NCBI RefSeq assembly: GCF_019636075.1
Contig: NZ_JAHBYG010000017.1
Span: 1 to 64,000 of the forward strand
DNA from: Ferrovibrio sp.
GTDB taxonomy: Bacteria > Pseudomonadota > Alphaproteobacteria > Ferrovibrionales > Ferrovibrionaceae
Length of the DNA stretch: 64,000 nucleotides
Direction of reading: 5' to 3'
The position numbers and the translations under genes were made by a program. Below the pieces are notes generated by a model, which was given only the letters and a program-made list of their open reading frames with translations, was not told the origin of the DNA and did not search any database. Each line of letters begins with the position of its first letter. Position 1 is the stretch's first letter. Positions 44,152-52,764 of the stretch are shown here, piece by piece.

Positions 44152-45359
44152 TTCAGCCGCTGCAGCCGGGTTTCGTTGGGCGGTTCATTCGGCTTGCGGC
44201 TGTCGCTGCGCCGCGCTAGCAGGCTGCCATCGGGCTGCGGCAGCAATTCAAAACGCAGAGGCGATTGCTCAAACAGCAAGCCGTTGCCGGAAAGCTTCAG
44301 CGGCAGGGCTTGGGTTTCTGCTGCTTCGGTGGCCATGCCTCGCCCCAGCATGTATTGCATCTGCCGCGCTCCGTCATTGCCGGGCAGGGCGATGTTTATG
44401 GCCACGAAACGCCCGGTGCCCGATGTGCCCTGCCACAGGCCGGCAAAGGCATCATTGGCCGAGCGGATGGCGGCGGCAGGGAGCAGGCCGAAACTGGCCA
44501 ATGCGCTGCGATCGCCATCTTCGCAGGCCGGGGTTTTCTCGCTTTCCGCCAGCAGCAGGATGCAGGCGGTATAGCGTCGGGCAAAGGGCAGGCCGAGGCC
44601 GGCATTATGGCCACGCATGCCGGCATGGGGCGGTTCGCCGACCACCAGATAGGGCAGGCGGGCGCGGGCCAATTCCTGCCGTGCGATGGCTGCGCGTTTG
44701 CCTGGCTCGCTGCGTTCGAAATACGGGTCGTCGGCAAAATAGGCGAGCGCGATACTCACCCGTTGCGGCCCTAGACGACGCAGGAATTCCGTCGTTCTGC
44801 TTTCATTGAGGCGCCAATCATTGCCGCCGCGATCAGCCGGAGGATAAGCCGCCGGCGCCAGAGCAACCAGGCCATTGGCCAGTGCACCGCGCGAGAGGGT
44901 TTCCAGCGCCAGGAAGCCACCAGCCGATTGCCCCATGAGCAAGATGCGGCGATAGCCGAGCGTGCGGCCCTGTTCTATCCCGGCGGCGATGATGCGGTTG
45001 GCCACGTCGCGCACATCATGGGTGCCCAACCGCGCCTGGGCATAAACATCCCAGCCCGCGCGGGCGAATTCCCAGGCCAGCGGCGGTGCGGTGGCGGGTG
45101 CTACGGCGGCCACATCCCGGCCGTGATTCCAGATCACCAGACCTTTGGCCTTGGCGGGGCCTTGCAGGGCAACCGGCGGCAGGCCGCGGGTGAATTCGGC
45201 CGGTTCGAAACGATAAAGCGCCGGATCGAGCGGTCCGCGCAGATGCTTCGGGTCGCGCTGGTCTGGCGCCGGTTCCAGTCCCCAGGCCGGGGGCGTTGCT
45301 ACAAGCGCCAAAAAAAACGCGGCAGCAAGCCTGAAAGCCATGCTGCCGCGCTGGGTCAT
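44148..45359 (-). CDS. Exported alpha/beta-hydrolase-like protein
   Basis: A 403-aa protein with a signal peptide (AFRLAAAFFLALVATPPAWG) and an alpha/beta-hydrolase core: KGLVIWNHGRDV at the oxyanion strand, the nucleophile elbow in ILLMGQSAGGFLALETLS (Ser), and a possible acid/His near PHAGMRGHNAG. The last ~120 residues form an extra beta-rich C-terminal region (LWQGTSGTGRFVAINIALPG, then QALPLKLSGNGLLFEQSPLR) of unknown role. Start at 45359 is used; ATG at 45341 lies directly before the hydrophobic stretch. It sits 20 bp downstream of fadD on the same strand, so it may be cotranscribed. Confidence 0.72.
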   Translation of the reverse strand: MTQRGSMAFRLAAAFFLALVATPPAWGLEPAPDQRDPKHLRGPLDPALYRFEPAEFTRGLPPVALQGPAKAKGLVIWNHGRDVAAVAPATAPPLAWEFARAGWDVYAQARLGTHDVRDVANRIIAAGIEQGRTLGYRRILLMGQSAGGFLALETLSRGALANGLVALAPAAYPPADRGGNDWRLNESRTTEFLRRLGPQRVSIALAYFADDPYFERSEPGKRAAIARQELARARLPYLVVGEPPHAGMRGHNAGLGLPFARRYTACILLLAESEKTPACEDGDRSALASFGLLPAAAIRSANDAFAGLWQGTSGTGRFVAINIALPGNDGARQMQYMLGRGMATEAAETQALPLKLSGNGLLFEQSPLRFELLPQPDGSLLARRSDSRKPNEPPNETRLQRLN

Positions 45360-45379
45360 CTGTTGCCGGTTCCCGGTTT

Positions 45380-47092
45380 TCAGGAGGCGGCCTGTTTGCG
45401 GCTCTCGTCGAATTTCTTCTTTTCTTCTTCCACGAGTTCTTTCTTGGAGAGTTTGCCGATCAGGGTCTTGGGCAGTGCGTCGCGGATTTCCATCGCAGTG
45501 GGCATTTCATGTTTGCCCAATTTGTCTTTCAGGAACGCCTTCAATTCGTCGAAGGTGAAGGGGGTGTTGCCGGCTTTCAGCTTGATGAACGCCTTGGCGG
45601 ATTGGCCGCGATATTCGTCGGGCACGCCCACCACGGTGCATTCTTCCACGCTGGGATGCTCGTAGATGGCTTCCTCGATATTGCGTGGATAAACGTTGAA
45701 GCCGCCAGACAGGATCATGTCCTTCTTGCGGTCTACGATGAAGATATAGCCATCCTCATCCATATAGCCCACATCGCCGGTATGGAAGCGACCGCCGGCA
45801 AAGGCTTCGGCGGTGGCTTCCGGCTTGTTCCAGTAACCCTTGGTCACGTTGGGTCCGCTGATGCAGATCTCGCCGCGTTCGTTCACCCCCAGCACCTTGT
45901 TGGGATCGTCTACGTCCACGATTTCCATGATCAGGCCGGGCAACGGCAGGCCGCAAGACCCCTTCTTGCGCGGGCCGCCATACACGGTCTGGGTGCCGGC
46001 GGGCGAGGTTTCGGTCATGCCCCAGCCTTCGATCATCTTGTGGCCGGTGATGTATTCGAACTTATCCTGCACTTCTGTGGGCAGCGGCGCGCCGCCGGAG
46101 GCGCAGAATTTCACCGTCGAGAGATCGTAATCCTTGATGTTGGGCATGTTCACGATGGCGGCATACATGGTCGGCACGCCGGGGAAGATGGTGATCTTCT
46201 TCTTATGCAGATCGTCGATCACCGCCTTCAGTTCAAAGCGCGGATGCATCACCATCTCGGCGCCGATGGTCATCATGCGCAACAGCACGGCGCTCAGGCC
46301 GTAGATGTGGAACATGGGCAGCACCATCAGCACCCGTTCCTCGCCATCCTTCAATTCCAGCGCCGGGCTGGTCCAGGAATTATACATCTGCACGGTTGCG
46401 ATGATATTGGCGTGAGTGAGCATGGCGCCCTTCGGCACGCCGGTGGTGCCGCCGGTATATTGCAGCAGCGCCACTTCTTCCTTTGTGTCTTTCACCGGAT
46501 GGGGGGTGTAGCGGCCGTCATTGGCGATCAGGTCGGAGAACCGCACATGGCGATCGTCCTTCGGCACCTTGGCGATTTCCTTGCTCTTCACCAGCGGGAA
46601 TAGCAGGCTTTTGGGGAAGGGCAGCACTTCGCTCAGGCTGCCGGTCACGATCTTTTTCAGCCTGGTGCCGTTCAGCAGCTTGGCGACATTCGGGTACAGC
46701 GCATTCAGATCCAGCGTGCACATGATGTCGGTCTGGCTGTCTTCGATCTTGTAGCGCAGCTCGCGCTCGGCATCGAGTGGGGAGTAGTTCACCACCCGGC
46801 CACCGGCCTTGAGGATGCCGAAGAAGCAGATCACGTAATGCGGCGTGTTGGGCATGAACAGGCCCACATGCACACCGGGGCCGACTCCGAGCGATTGGAA
46901 GCCCTTGGCGGCGCGGTCGATCAGGTCAGACACCGCCGCATAGGTGTAGCGTTTGCCCATGAATTCCAGGAAAGGCTTGGGCGCGAAGCGAGCCACCGCC
47001 TCATCCAGCAGGGCCCAGATCGGCTTGGCTGGCACGTCCAACGCCCATTTCACGCCAGGCGGATAGGATTTTTCCCAAAAAGGCGCCGTCAT
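45380..47092 (-). CDS. fadD: Long-chain-fatty-acid-CoA ligase
   Basis: Acyl-CoA synthetase activating fatty acids with ATP and CoA, the entry step of beta-oxidation. It is 570 aa from the ATG at 47092, which has GGGAGGG about 6 nt upstream; the frame extends 16 codons earlier without support. The AMP-binding P-loop is LLQYTGGTTGVPKGAMLTHAN, with EGWGMTETSPAGTQT and RFHTGDVGYMDEDGYIFIVDRKKD as the later core motifs and SGGFNVYPRNIEE as the hinge. The C-terminal lysine lies in DALPKTLIGKLSKKEL. The surrounding genes (hydratases, dehydrogenases) fit an acyl-CoA degradation cluster. Confidence 0.95.
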   Translation of the reverse strand: MTAPFWEKSYPPGVKWALDVPAKPIWALLDEAVARFAPKPFLEFMGKRYTYAAVSDLIDRAAKGFQSLGVGPGVHVGLFMPNTPHYVICFFGILKAGGRVVNYSPLDAERELRYKIEDSQTDIMCTLDLNALYPNVAKLLNGTRLKKIVTGSLSEVLPFPKSLLFPLVKSKEIAKVPKDDRHVRFSDLIANDGRYTPHPVKDTKEEVALLQYTGGTTGVPKGAMLTHANIIATVQMYNSWTSPALELKDGEERVLMVLPMFHIYGLSAVLLRMMTIGAEMVMHPRFELKAVIDDLHKKKITIFPGVPTMYAAIVNMPNIKDYDLSTVKFCASGGAPLPTEVQDKFEYITGHKMIEGWGMTETSPAGTQTVYGGPRKKGSCGLPLPGLIMEIVDVDDPNKVLGVNERGEICISGPNVTKGYWNKPEATAEAFAGGRFHTGDVGYMDEDGYIFIVDRKKDMILSGGFNVYPRNIEEAIYEHPSVEECTVVGVPDEYRGQSAKAFIKLKAGNTPFTFDELKAFLKDKLGKHEMPTAMEIRDALPKTLIGKLSKKELVEEEKKKFDESRKQAAS

Positions 47093-47426
47093 GTTTATCC
47101 CTCCCTGGGCCCTCTCCACGCGAGGGCGGGTTACACTCATTTGCGATCATTCTAAGGTAGGGTGGGTAAATTGTTCAACCAGGGGCGATGCCCGGATTTC
47201 CTAGCGTAAACCGCGCGGGTTGCGCGACCGACCCATGCTCTGGCACACTCGGTCGACGGGTGGCCAATCCCCGGTCGGCCCGGTTCGATTCCGTATTCCC
47301 CCGGTCGCGGTCGTGCCCGGTCATGATAGCCACCCGGCATACCGGGATGAAAGATTGGGAGCCCAGGTGTGAGACTAGGCCCAACTGTGAGATTAGGCCG
47401 GGCGCGAGACCAGGGATGACCCAGGC
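47093..47426. other. 334-bp intergenic region between fadD and the EAL gene, with short repeats
   Basis: No gene is visible. It is the divergent control region of fadD and the EAL protein. It is rich in CGGTCG-like runs (47240-47320). At 47368-47399 there are two 18-bp-spaced copies of TGTGAGAYTAGGCC (14 bp, 13 identical), followed by a degenerate third copy (about 47403-47411). No convincing promoter was found. Confidence 0.5.
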
Positions 47427-49139
47427 ATGAGCGACGGCACCTCCAGGGATATGCGGGACGAACGCGATCGCTTTGTGGCTTTTGCCTTTTCCGCCGCCGA
47501 CCTGCTGATGGAAGTGGGTGAGGATGGCGGCATAGTGTATGCCACTGGCGCGGCCCGCCAGCTTTTCGGCTGCGACACCGATGACCTGATCGGCCGCCAG
47601 CTTGGCCCGTTGATCGATGGCCAGGATCGGCAATTCCTGCTCAATCTGCTGGCCAGCCTGACGGTTGGGGCGCGTATCGAGCCGGTGACGGTCCGCCTCG
47701 CCGGCAACGGCGAGCCGGGCGAGCTTTGCGTTTTGGGCGGATGCTGCCTTCCACGCAAGCAGGGCCGGTATTATCTGGCGCTGTCGGCGGCTAGGCTGCC
47801 ACAGGCCGAAACCGCCCTGCATAACAAGCGCGATTATCAGACCGGTCTGCTGGCGGTCGATGATTTCGAGCCGCGTGCGCAGGATCGCCTGCGGCTGGCG
47901 CGCGAGCTCGGATCGGAAGTGAAGATCACGCTGCTTGAGATTGTCGGCCTGCAACAGCTGGCCCAGGAATTGCCGGGCGAGCAACAGGCGGCGCTGATGG
48001 GCGATGTGGGGGCATTGCTACGCGCCAAGTCGATAGCAGGCGATACCGCTGGCCGCATCGCCGAGGATAAATATTCCATCTTGCATGGCGGCAATATCGA
48101 CAAGGGCGGTATGGGCGAGCATCTGCGCGCGCTGGCTGCCCGCGCCAAGCCTGATGCTGCCAAGCTGCTCGATATGCGCAGCACCACGCTGGATTTGCAG
48201 GCCAAGGGCATGAGCGACGAGGATGCCGCCAGTGCCATGTCCTTCGCCGTGCAGCGTTTCGCCAACCAGGGCACGGCCGGCCTGAATTTCGGTAGTACCG
48301 AAGAAAGCCTGAAACTGCTGTTGTCGGAGACCGTGAATCGTGTGCGGGTGCTGCGCAGCACGGTGAGCCAGCGCAATTTCGAGATGGTGTTTCAGCCTAT
48401 CGTGGGCCTGTCCGATCGCAAGCTGCATCATTACGAGGCATTGGTGCGCTTCGAGGATGGCGGCTCGCCATTCGAGACCATTCGCCTGGCCGAAGGCGTG
48501 CATCTGATCGGCGAATTCGATCTTGCCGTGGTGAAAAGGGTGATGGATACGCTGGCCGAAGCGCGCCAGCGTGGCGAGCGGCCGGAAATCGCGGTCAACC
48601 TTTCCGGCCACAGCATGGAAAGCACGGTATTCATCGCGGCGCTGCGCGAGTTGATCGGGCAGGATCGTGATTTAAGCCGGCAGATCATATTCGAAGTAAC
48701 GGAATCCACCCAGATCACCGATCTGGTGCATGCCGGCAATGCTGTGCGGCAATTACGCGCCGATGGCCATTCGGTCTGCCTGGATGATTTTGGCGCCGGA
48801 GCGGCTTCCTTCCCCTACCTGCAGGCACTGGAAGTGGATTTCGTGAAGATCGATGGGGCTTACGTAAAGGCGCTGCAAACGAGTGAAAAACAGCGCGACC
48901 GGTCCATCCTGCGCGGCATGGTTTGGCTGTGCAAGGATTTGGGTATCGGCACCGTGGCCGAGATGATCGAAACCGAGGAACAGGCCCGCCTATTGCAGGA
49001 TTTTGGTATCGATTACGGCCAGGGCTGGTTGTTCGGCAAGCCCGAGGCGGTGCCCAAGATCAGCGGCGGCCTGGTTTCGGCGCAAACCGGCGGCACGTAT
49101 ATCGATCCCAGCAAGATCAAGCTGGGCAAGCGCACATAA
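47427..49139 (+). CDS. PAS-like and EAL-domain protein, c-di-GMP phosphodiesterase
   Basis: A 570-aa cytoplasmic protein. The N-terminal ~120 residues look like a PAS domain (SAADLLMEVGEDGGIVYATGAARQLFG). A middle segment of about 190 residues resembles a degenerate GGDEF domain without its catalytic motif. The C-terminal EAL domain (about residues 300-555) has all active-site blocks: FQPIVGL, HYEALVRF (EAL), AVNLSGHSM, FEVTEST, CLDDFGAG, DFVKIDGAYV, GTVAEMIETEE and DYGQGWLFGKPE. It should hydrolyse c-di-GMP to pGpG, affecting motility or adhesion. No membrane anchor. It interrupts the acyl-CoA gene cluster and converges on the MaoC gene. Confidence 0.88.
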   Translation: MSDGTSRDMRDERDRFVAFAFSAADLLMEVGEDGGIVYATGAARQLFGCDTDDLIGRQLGPLIDGQDRQFLLNLLASLTVGARIEPVTVRLAGNGEPGELCVLGGCCLPRKQGRYYLALSAARLPQAETALHNKRDYQTGLLAVDDFEPRAQDRLRLARELGSEVKITLLEIVGLQQLAQELPGEQQAALMGDVGALLRAKSIAGDTAGRIAEDKYSILHGGNIDKGGMGEHLRALAARAKPDAAKLLDMRSTTLDLQAKGMSDEDAASAMSFAVQRFANQGTAGLNFGSTEESLKLLLSETVNRVRVLRSTVSQRNFEMVFQPIVGLSDRKLHHYEALVRFEDGGSPFETIRLAEGVHLIGEFDLAVVKRVMDTLAEARQRGERPEIAVNLSGHSMESTVFIAALRELIGQDRDLSRQIIFEVTESTQITDLVHAGNAVRQLRADGHSVCLDDFGAGAASFPYLQALEVDFVKIDGAYVKALQTSEKQRDRSILRGMVWLCKDLGIGTVAEMIETEEQARLLQDFGIDYGQGWLFGKPEAVPKISGGLVSAQTGGTYIDPSKIKLGKRT

Positions 49140-49157
49140 TCTCTTCGCGCGTCAGGT

Positions 49158-50039
49158 TTACTTGCGCAGTCGCACCAGTCCGTTATCCAGCGCGGTCACG
49201 CCACGCTCGGCCAGCTTGGCGCGGAAACTGACAACGGTGCCATCCTGCCAGATTTCGGTGACTATGGTTTCGCCAGGAAAGACCGGGGCGGTGAAGCGCG
49301 CCTCGATATGCTCCACCAAGGCCGGATCATGCTTGCAGGCGGTTTTCACCACGGCGCGCACGGCGTGGCCATAGGTGCATAGCCCATGCAGGATCGGACG
49401 CGGAAAGCCGGCGGCCTTAGCGAAATACGGATCCGCATGCAGCGGGTTGCGGTCGCCGCAGAGCCGGTAGAACAGCGCCTGATTGGGCTGGGTTTGCGCT
49501 GCTAGCGAAAAATCCGGCGCGCGGTCCGGCAGTTTATGCGGAGCAGGCGGCGCAGCCGGCGTGGGGCGTGTCGGCTCACCGAAACCGCCATCGCCACGGG
49601 CAAAGATGGTGGATAGCAGGGTTACCAGCTTGTCGCCGGTTTCGGCATCGCGGATCAGGTTTTCCACCAGCACCACGGCGCCTTTGCCAGCGCCTTTATC
49701 AAAAGCATCCACGAAGCGCGTCTTGCTCTTGATGCGGCCATGGCTGGGTAGCGGCTTGTGCAGCGTGATACGCTGTTCGCCATGCACCACCATCAGCATG
49801 TTGAGCCCGGAGGCGGGGCCGAAGACATCGTCCCACGCGATTACGGTGGCTTGGCTCGGCAATGCTTTCAGCTTGCCGGCGAAGGCGCCGTTCTCCACCA
49901 CGAAGGCCAGATCCTCGGTATCCATCGGGTCGGTCGCCATGCCTACGCTCAGGGCATAGAGCATGGTGTCGCGCTCGTCGTAGCGCAGATCGCGTTCCGG
50001 CAGATCGAGTTTGAGAAGTCTATCGTAGACAATCGCCAT
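49158..50039 (-). CDS. MaoC-family (R)-enoyl-CoA hydratase
   Basis: A 293-aa double hot-dog hydratase, from the ATG at 50039 (GGAGGAAAC directly upstream). The C-terminal half has the hydratase-2 signature YRLCGDRNPLHADPYFAKAAGF, with catalytic Asp and His, followed by PILHGLCTYG. The N-terminal half (MAIVYDRLLKLDLP, then TMLYALSVGMATDP) is the non-catalytic hot-dog of the hydratase-2 family found in peroxisomal MFE-2 and bacterial relatives. It should hydrate 2-enoyl-CoA to (R)-3-hydroxyacyl-CoA. It is divergent from the crotonase gene 93 bp away. Confidence 0.9.
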   Translation of the reverse strand: MAIVYDRLLKLDLPERDLRYDERDTMLYALSVGMATDPMDTEDLAFVVENGAFAGKLKALPSQATVIAWDDVFGPASGLNMLMVVHGEQRITLHKPLPSHGRIKSKTRFVDAFDKGAGKGAVVLVENLIRDAETGDKLVTLLSTIFARGDGGFGEPTRPTPAAPPAPHKLPDRAPDFSLAAQTQPNQALFYRLCGDRNPLHADPYFAKAAGFPRPILHGLCTYGHAVRAVVKTACKHDPALVEHIEARFTAPVFPGETIVTEIWQDGTVVSFRAKLAERGVTALDNGLVRLRK

Positions 50040-50131
50040 GTTTCCTCCGTAATTAGAGACAAGTCTAATCATACGGCAGACCGCTGGCCATAGATTTCCC
50101 CAGCGTCAACTTGCCGTAACGGGAGGTAGCC

Positions 50132-50980
50132 ATGAGCTATGAAACATTCGATTTCAGCGTTTCCGATCATGTGGCGCATATCCGCTTCAACCGTCCAGAC
50201 AAGGCCAATGCCATGGTTTTGCCGTTCTGGCAGGAGATGGTGGATGTGTTCGCCGAAATCGAGGATCGGCCGGAAATACGGGTGGTGGTGATTTCATCGT
50301 CCGGCAAGACCTTTACCGGCGGCCTCGATCTTTCCGCTTTCGGTAGTATCGCTGCCGATATGCTGACCGGCGATCGCGGACGGGTGGGGGAGCAATTCCG
50401 CCGTACGGTGGCGGAGATGCAGGAGAGCTTTGCGGTGATCGACCGCTGTCGGGTGCCGGTTCTGGTGGCAGTGCAGGGCGGTTGCGTGGGCGGCGGGGTG
50501 GACCTGATCTCGGCCTGCGACATGCGTTATGCCACCGAGGATGCCTGGTTCTGCATCCAGGAAATCAATATCGGTATGACTGCCGATGTGGGCACGCTGC
50601 AGCGGCTGCCGCATCTGATGCCTTCCGGTTTGGTGCGTGAACTGGCCTATACCGGTCGCCGGATGTCGGCGGAAGAGGCCTTCCGTTGCGGATTGGTCAA
50701 CCGGTTGTTCGGCAACCATGCGCTGATGCTGGAAGAGGTGATGGCGATTGCACGCGGCATCGCCGCCAAGTCGCCGTTGGCCATTCATGGCAGCAAGCAG
50801 ATGCTGAATTATACCCGCGATCACAGCACAGCCGATGCACTGGATTACATGCAGGTTTGGCAGGCGGGCATGTTTCTCACCCAAGACCTGATGGAGCAGA
50901 TGCAGGCCAACCAGCAGAAGCGCCCGGCACAATTCGCCGATCTTCTACCGGCCAAGAAACTGGTGCGGCGCCGACGCTGA
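50132..50980 (+). CDS. Crotonase, probable delta(3,5)-delta(2,4)-dienoyl-CoA isomerase
   Basis: A 282-aa crotonase-family protein; GGGAGGTAGCC precedes the ATG. The oxyanion holes are in SSSGKTFTGGLDL and QGGCVGGGVDLISACDMRYA. The later EINIGMTADVGTLQRLP has both an acidic residue in the enoyl-CoA position and the Asp of TADVGTLQRLP, which marks the dienoyl-CoA isomerase (ECH1) subgroup rather than simple enoyl-CoA hydratase. Its role would be rearranging doubly unsaturated acyl-CoAs during beta-oxidation of unsaturated fatty acids. The following ACADs fit that pathway. Confidence 0.88.
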   Translation: MSYETFDFSVSDHVAHIRFNRPDKANAMVLPFWQEMVDVFAEIEDRPEIRVVVISSSGKTFTGGLDLSAFGSIAADMLTGDRGRVGEQFRRTVAEMQESFAVIDRCRVPVLVAVQGGCVGGGVDLISACDMRYATEDAWFCIQEINIGMTADVGTLQRLPHLMPSGLVRELAYTGRRMSAEEAFRCGLVNRLFGNHALMLEEVMAIARGIAAKSPLAIHGSKQMLNYTRDHSTADALDYMQVWQAGMFLTQDLMEQMQANQQKRPAQFADLLPAKKLVRRRR

Positions 50981-50997
50981 GCTATCTGCGGCCAGGA

Positions 50998-51444
50998 CTA
51001 TGCCTGGCCGAGGATTTTCCAGATGCCTTCGGCCGTAAGTACGGAGGCATCGTTCACGGTGAGTGCGCCCTGCATGAAAACCAGCGAGCGGGTTTTGCGC
51101 ACCACACGGCCGCGCGCTTCCACCCAGTCGCCCGGTCGGGCACCGGCAATGAAATGCGTGTTCAACCCCGCGGTGACGCAGGGTGCCCGTCCGATGGCTT
51201 CCCAGGCAAGCCGGCCGAGGCTTTGATCGATGAACGTCATCAACATGCCGCCATGGATCACGCCCAAACCATTGGCATGATGCGGCCCCGCCAGAAAGCC
51301 ATAGGCCCAGCCCGTTGCTTCGCTCCGGCTCCAGAATGGACCGATCAGATTGGTGAAGCCGCTGTCGCTGCCAGGGCGTATCGGATTCCAGCCATGGGCG
51401 GCAGGATCGAAGGCGGCGGCATTTTCCTGAATGTTGCTTGTCAT
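50998..51444 (-). CDS. PaaI-like hot-dog thioesterase
   Basis: A 148-aa acyl-CoA thioesterase of the PaaI/hot-dog family. The core block is GLGVIHGGMLMTFIDQSLG, where the conserved Gly-Gly and the following acidic residue line the active site, followed by TAGLNTHFIAGARPGDWVEARG. It probably releases CoA from stalled acyl-CoAs. It lies opposite and between the crotonase and ACAD genes, within the fatty-acid region. Confidence 0.87.
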   Translation of the reverse strand: MTSNIQENAAAFDPAAHGWNPIRPGSDSGFTNLIGPFWSRSEATGWAYGFLAGPHHANGLGVIHGGMLMTFIDQSLGRLAWEAIGRAPCVTAGLNTHFIAGARPGDWVEARGRVVRKTRSLVFMQGALTVNDASVLTAEGIWKILGQA

Positions 51445-51553
51445 GCCCAGGGTTTACGACAGTGTGCGGTGCAGCGGTAGCTTTACGCCACGTCACGCCC
51501 TTGTTTTGTGGCCGCCGGCTTAATAACCTTGCGGGAAATGCCGGAGCGAAACG

Positions 51554-52744
51554 ATGAATCTGGAACTGAGCGACGCTGATCGCGCCTTCCAGGCCGAGGT
51601 GCGGGATTTTGTGCGCAGCAGCCTGCCGCCTGAACTGGCCGAACGCAATCGCCGCCATATGCATCTTGCCAAGCAGGATTACGTAACCTGGCACCGATTG
51701 CTGAACAAGCGCGGCTGGGGCGCCCCCAATTGGCCGAAGGAATTCGGCGGCACCGACTGGAACCCGGTGCAGCGTTATATCTTTGATGAGGAATGCGCCA
51801 TCGCCGATGCGCCGCCGCTGGTTCCCTTTGGCATCAGCATGGTGGGCCCGGTGATATACACCTTCGGCACGCCGGCGCAGAAGGCGCATTACCTGCCGCG
51901 CATCCTATCGATGGAAGACTGGTGGTGCCAGGGCTATTCCGAGCCGGGTTCGGGTTCCGACCTGGCCAGCCTGCGTACCCGCGCCGAGTCCGATGGCGAT
52001 GATTACATCGTGACGGGCCATAAGATCTGGACCACCCAGGCGCATTTCGCCGACATGATGTTTTGCCTGGTGCGTACCGATGCGCAGGCCAAGCCGCAAG
52101 AGGGTATCAGCTTTCTGCTGATCGATATGAAAACACCGGGCATCACCGTGCGTCCCATCATCAGCATCGATGAAGGCCATGGCGTGAACGAGGTGTTTCT
52201 CGATGGCGTGCGCGTGCCCAAGGCCAACCGTATCGGCCAGGAAGGCAAGGGCTGGACCTACGCCAAATTCCTGCTCGGCAACGAACGCACCACGATTGCC
52301 GAAGTATCTACCTCCAAGCAGCGGTTGCGGCGTTTGAAGACGATAGCCAGGGCCGAGATGGCGCAAGGCGCAAGCCTGCTGGAAGACCCGGCATTCCGCG
52401 ACAAGGTTGCGGCGGTAGAGATCGAATTGCTGGCGTTGGAATATACCAATCTGCGGGTGCTTGCGGCCGAAACCGCCGGCAAGGGCGTGGGGCCCGAAGC
52501 CAGCATGCTGAAAATCCGTGGCTCGGAAATCCAACAGACGATTACCGAGTTGGTCTGCGAGGCGCTGGGTTATTATGCCGCGCCCTTCGAGCATGCGCCG
52601 GAAGGCTCTAATCTGGCGCCATTGGGGCCGGATTATGCGCAAGGCCGCATGGAAAGCTTTTTGTATAATCGCGCCACCACGATCTATGGCGGCTCCAACG
52701 AGATTCAGCGCAACATCATCGCCAAAATGGTGTTGGGGCTCTGA
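51554..52744 (+). CDS. Acyl-CoA dehydrogenase (first of an adjacent pair)
   Basis: FAD-dependent acyl-CoA dehydrogenase, 396 aa. GGAGCGAAACG precedes the ATG. Flavin-site stretches WCQGYSEPGSGSDLASL and ITGHKIWTTQAHFAD-like (here VTGHKIWTT) are clear. The C-terminal ATTIYGGSNEIQRNIIAKMVLGL ends the protein. The Glu of the medium-chain ACAD motif (YEGT) is replaced by Gly (YGGS), so the catalytic base must lie elsewhere, as in isovaleryl-CoA dehydrogenase, or belong to a partner. A second ACAD gene follows 20 bp later on the same strand. Confidence 0.93.
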   Translation: MNLELSDADRAFQAEVRDFVRSSLPPELAERNRRHMHLAKQDYVTWHRLLNKRGWGAPNWPKEFGGTDWNPVQRYIFDEECAIADAPPLVPFGISMVGPVIYTFGTPAQKAHYLPRILSMEDWWCQGYSEPGSGSDLASLRTRAESDGDDYIVTGHKIWTTQAHFADMMFCLVRTDAQAKPQEGISFLLIDMKTPGITVRPIISIDEGHGVNEVFLDGVRVPKANRIGQEGKGWTYAKFLLGNERTTIAEVSTSKQRLRRLKTIARAEMAQGASLLEDPAFRDKVAAVEIELLALEYTNLRVLAAETAGKGVGPEASMLKIRGSEIQQTITELVCEALGYYAAPFEHAPEGSNLAPLGPDYAQGRMESFLYNRATTIYGGSNEIQRNIIAKMVLGL

Positions 52745-52764
52745 CAGCGGGCAGCGAGGACAAC

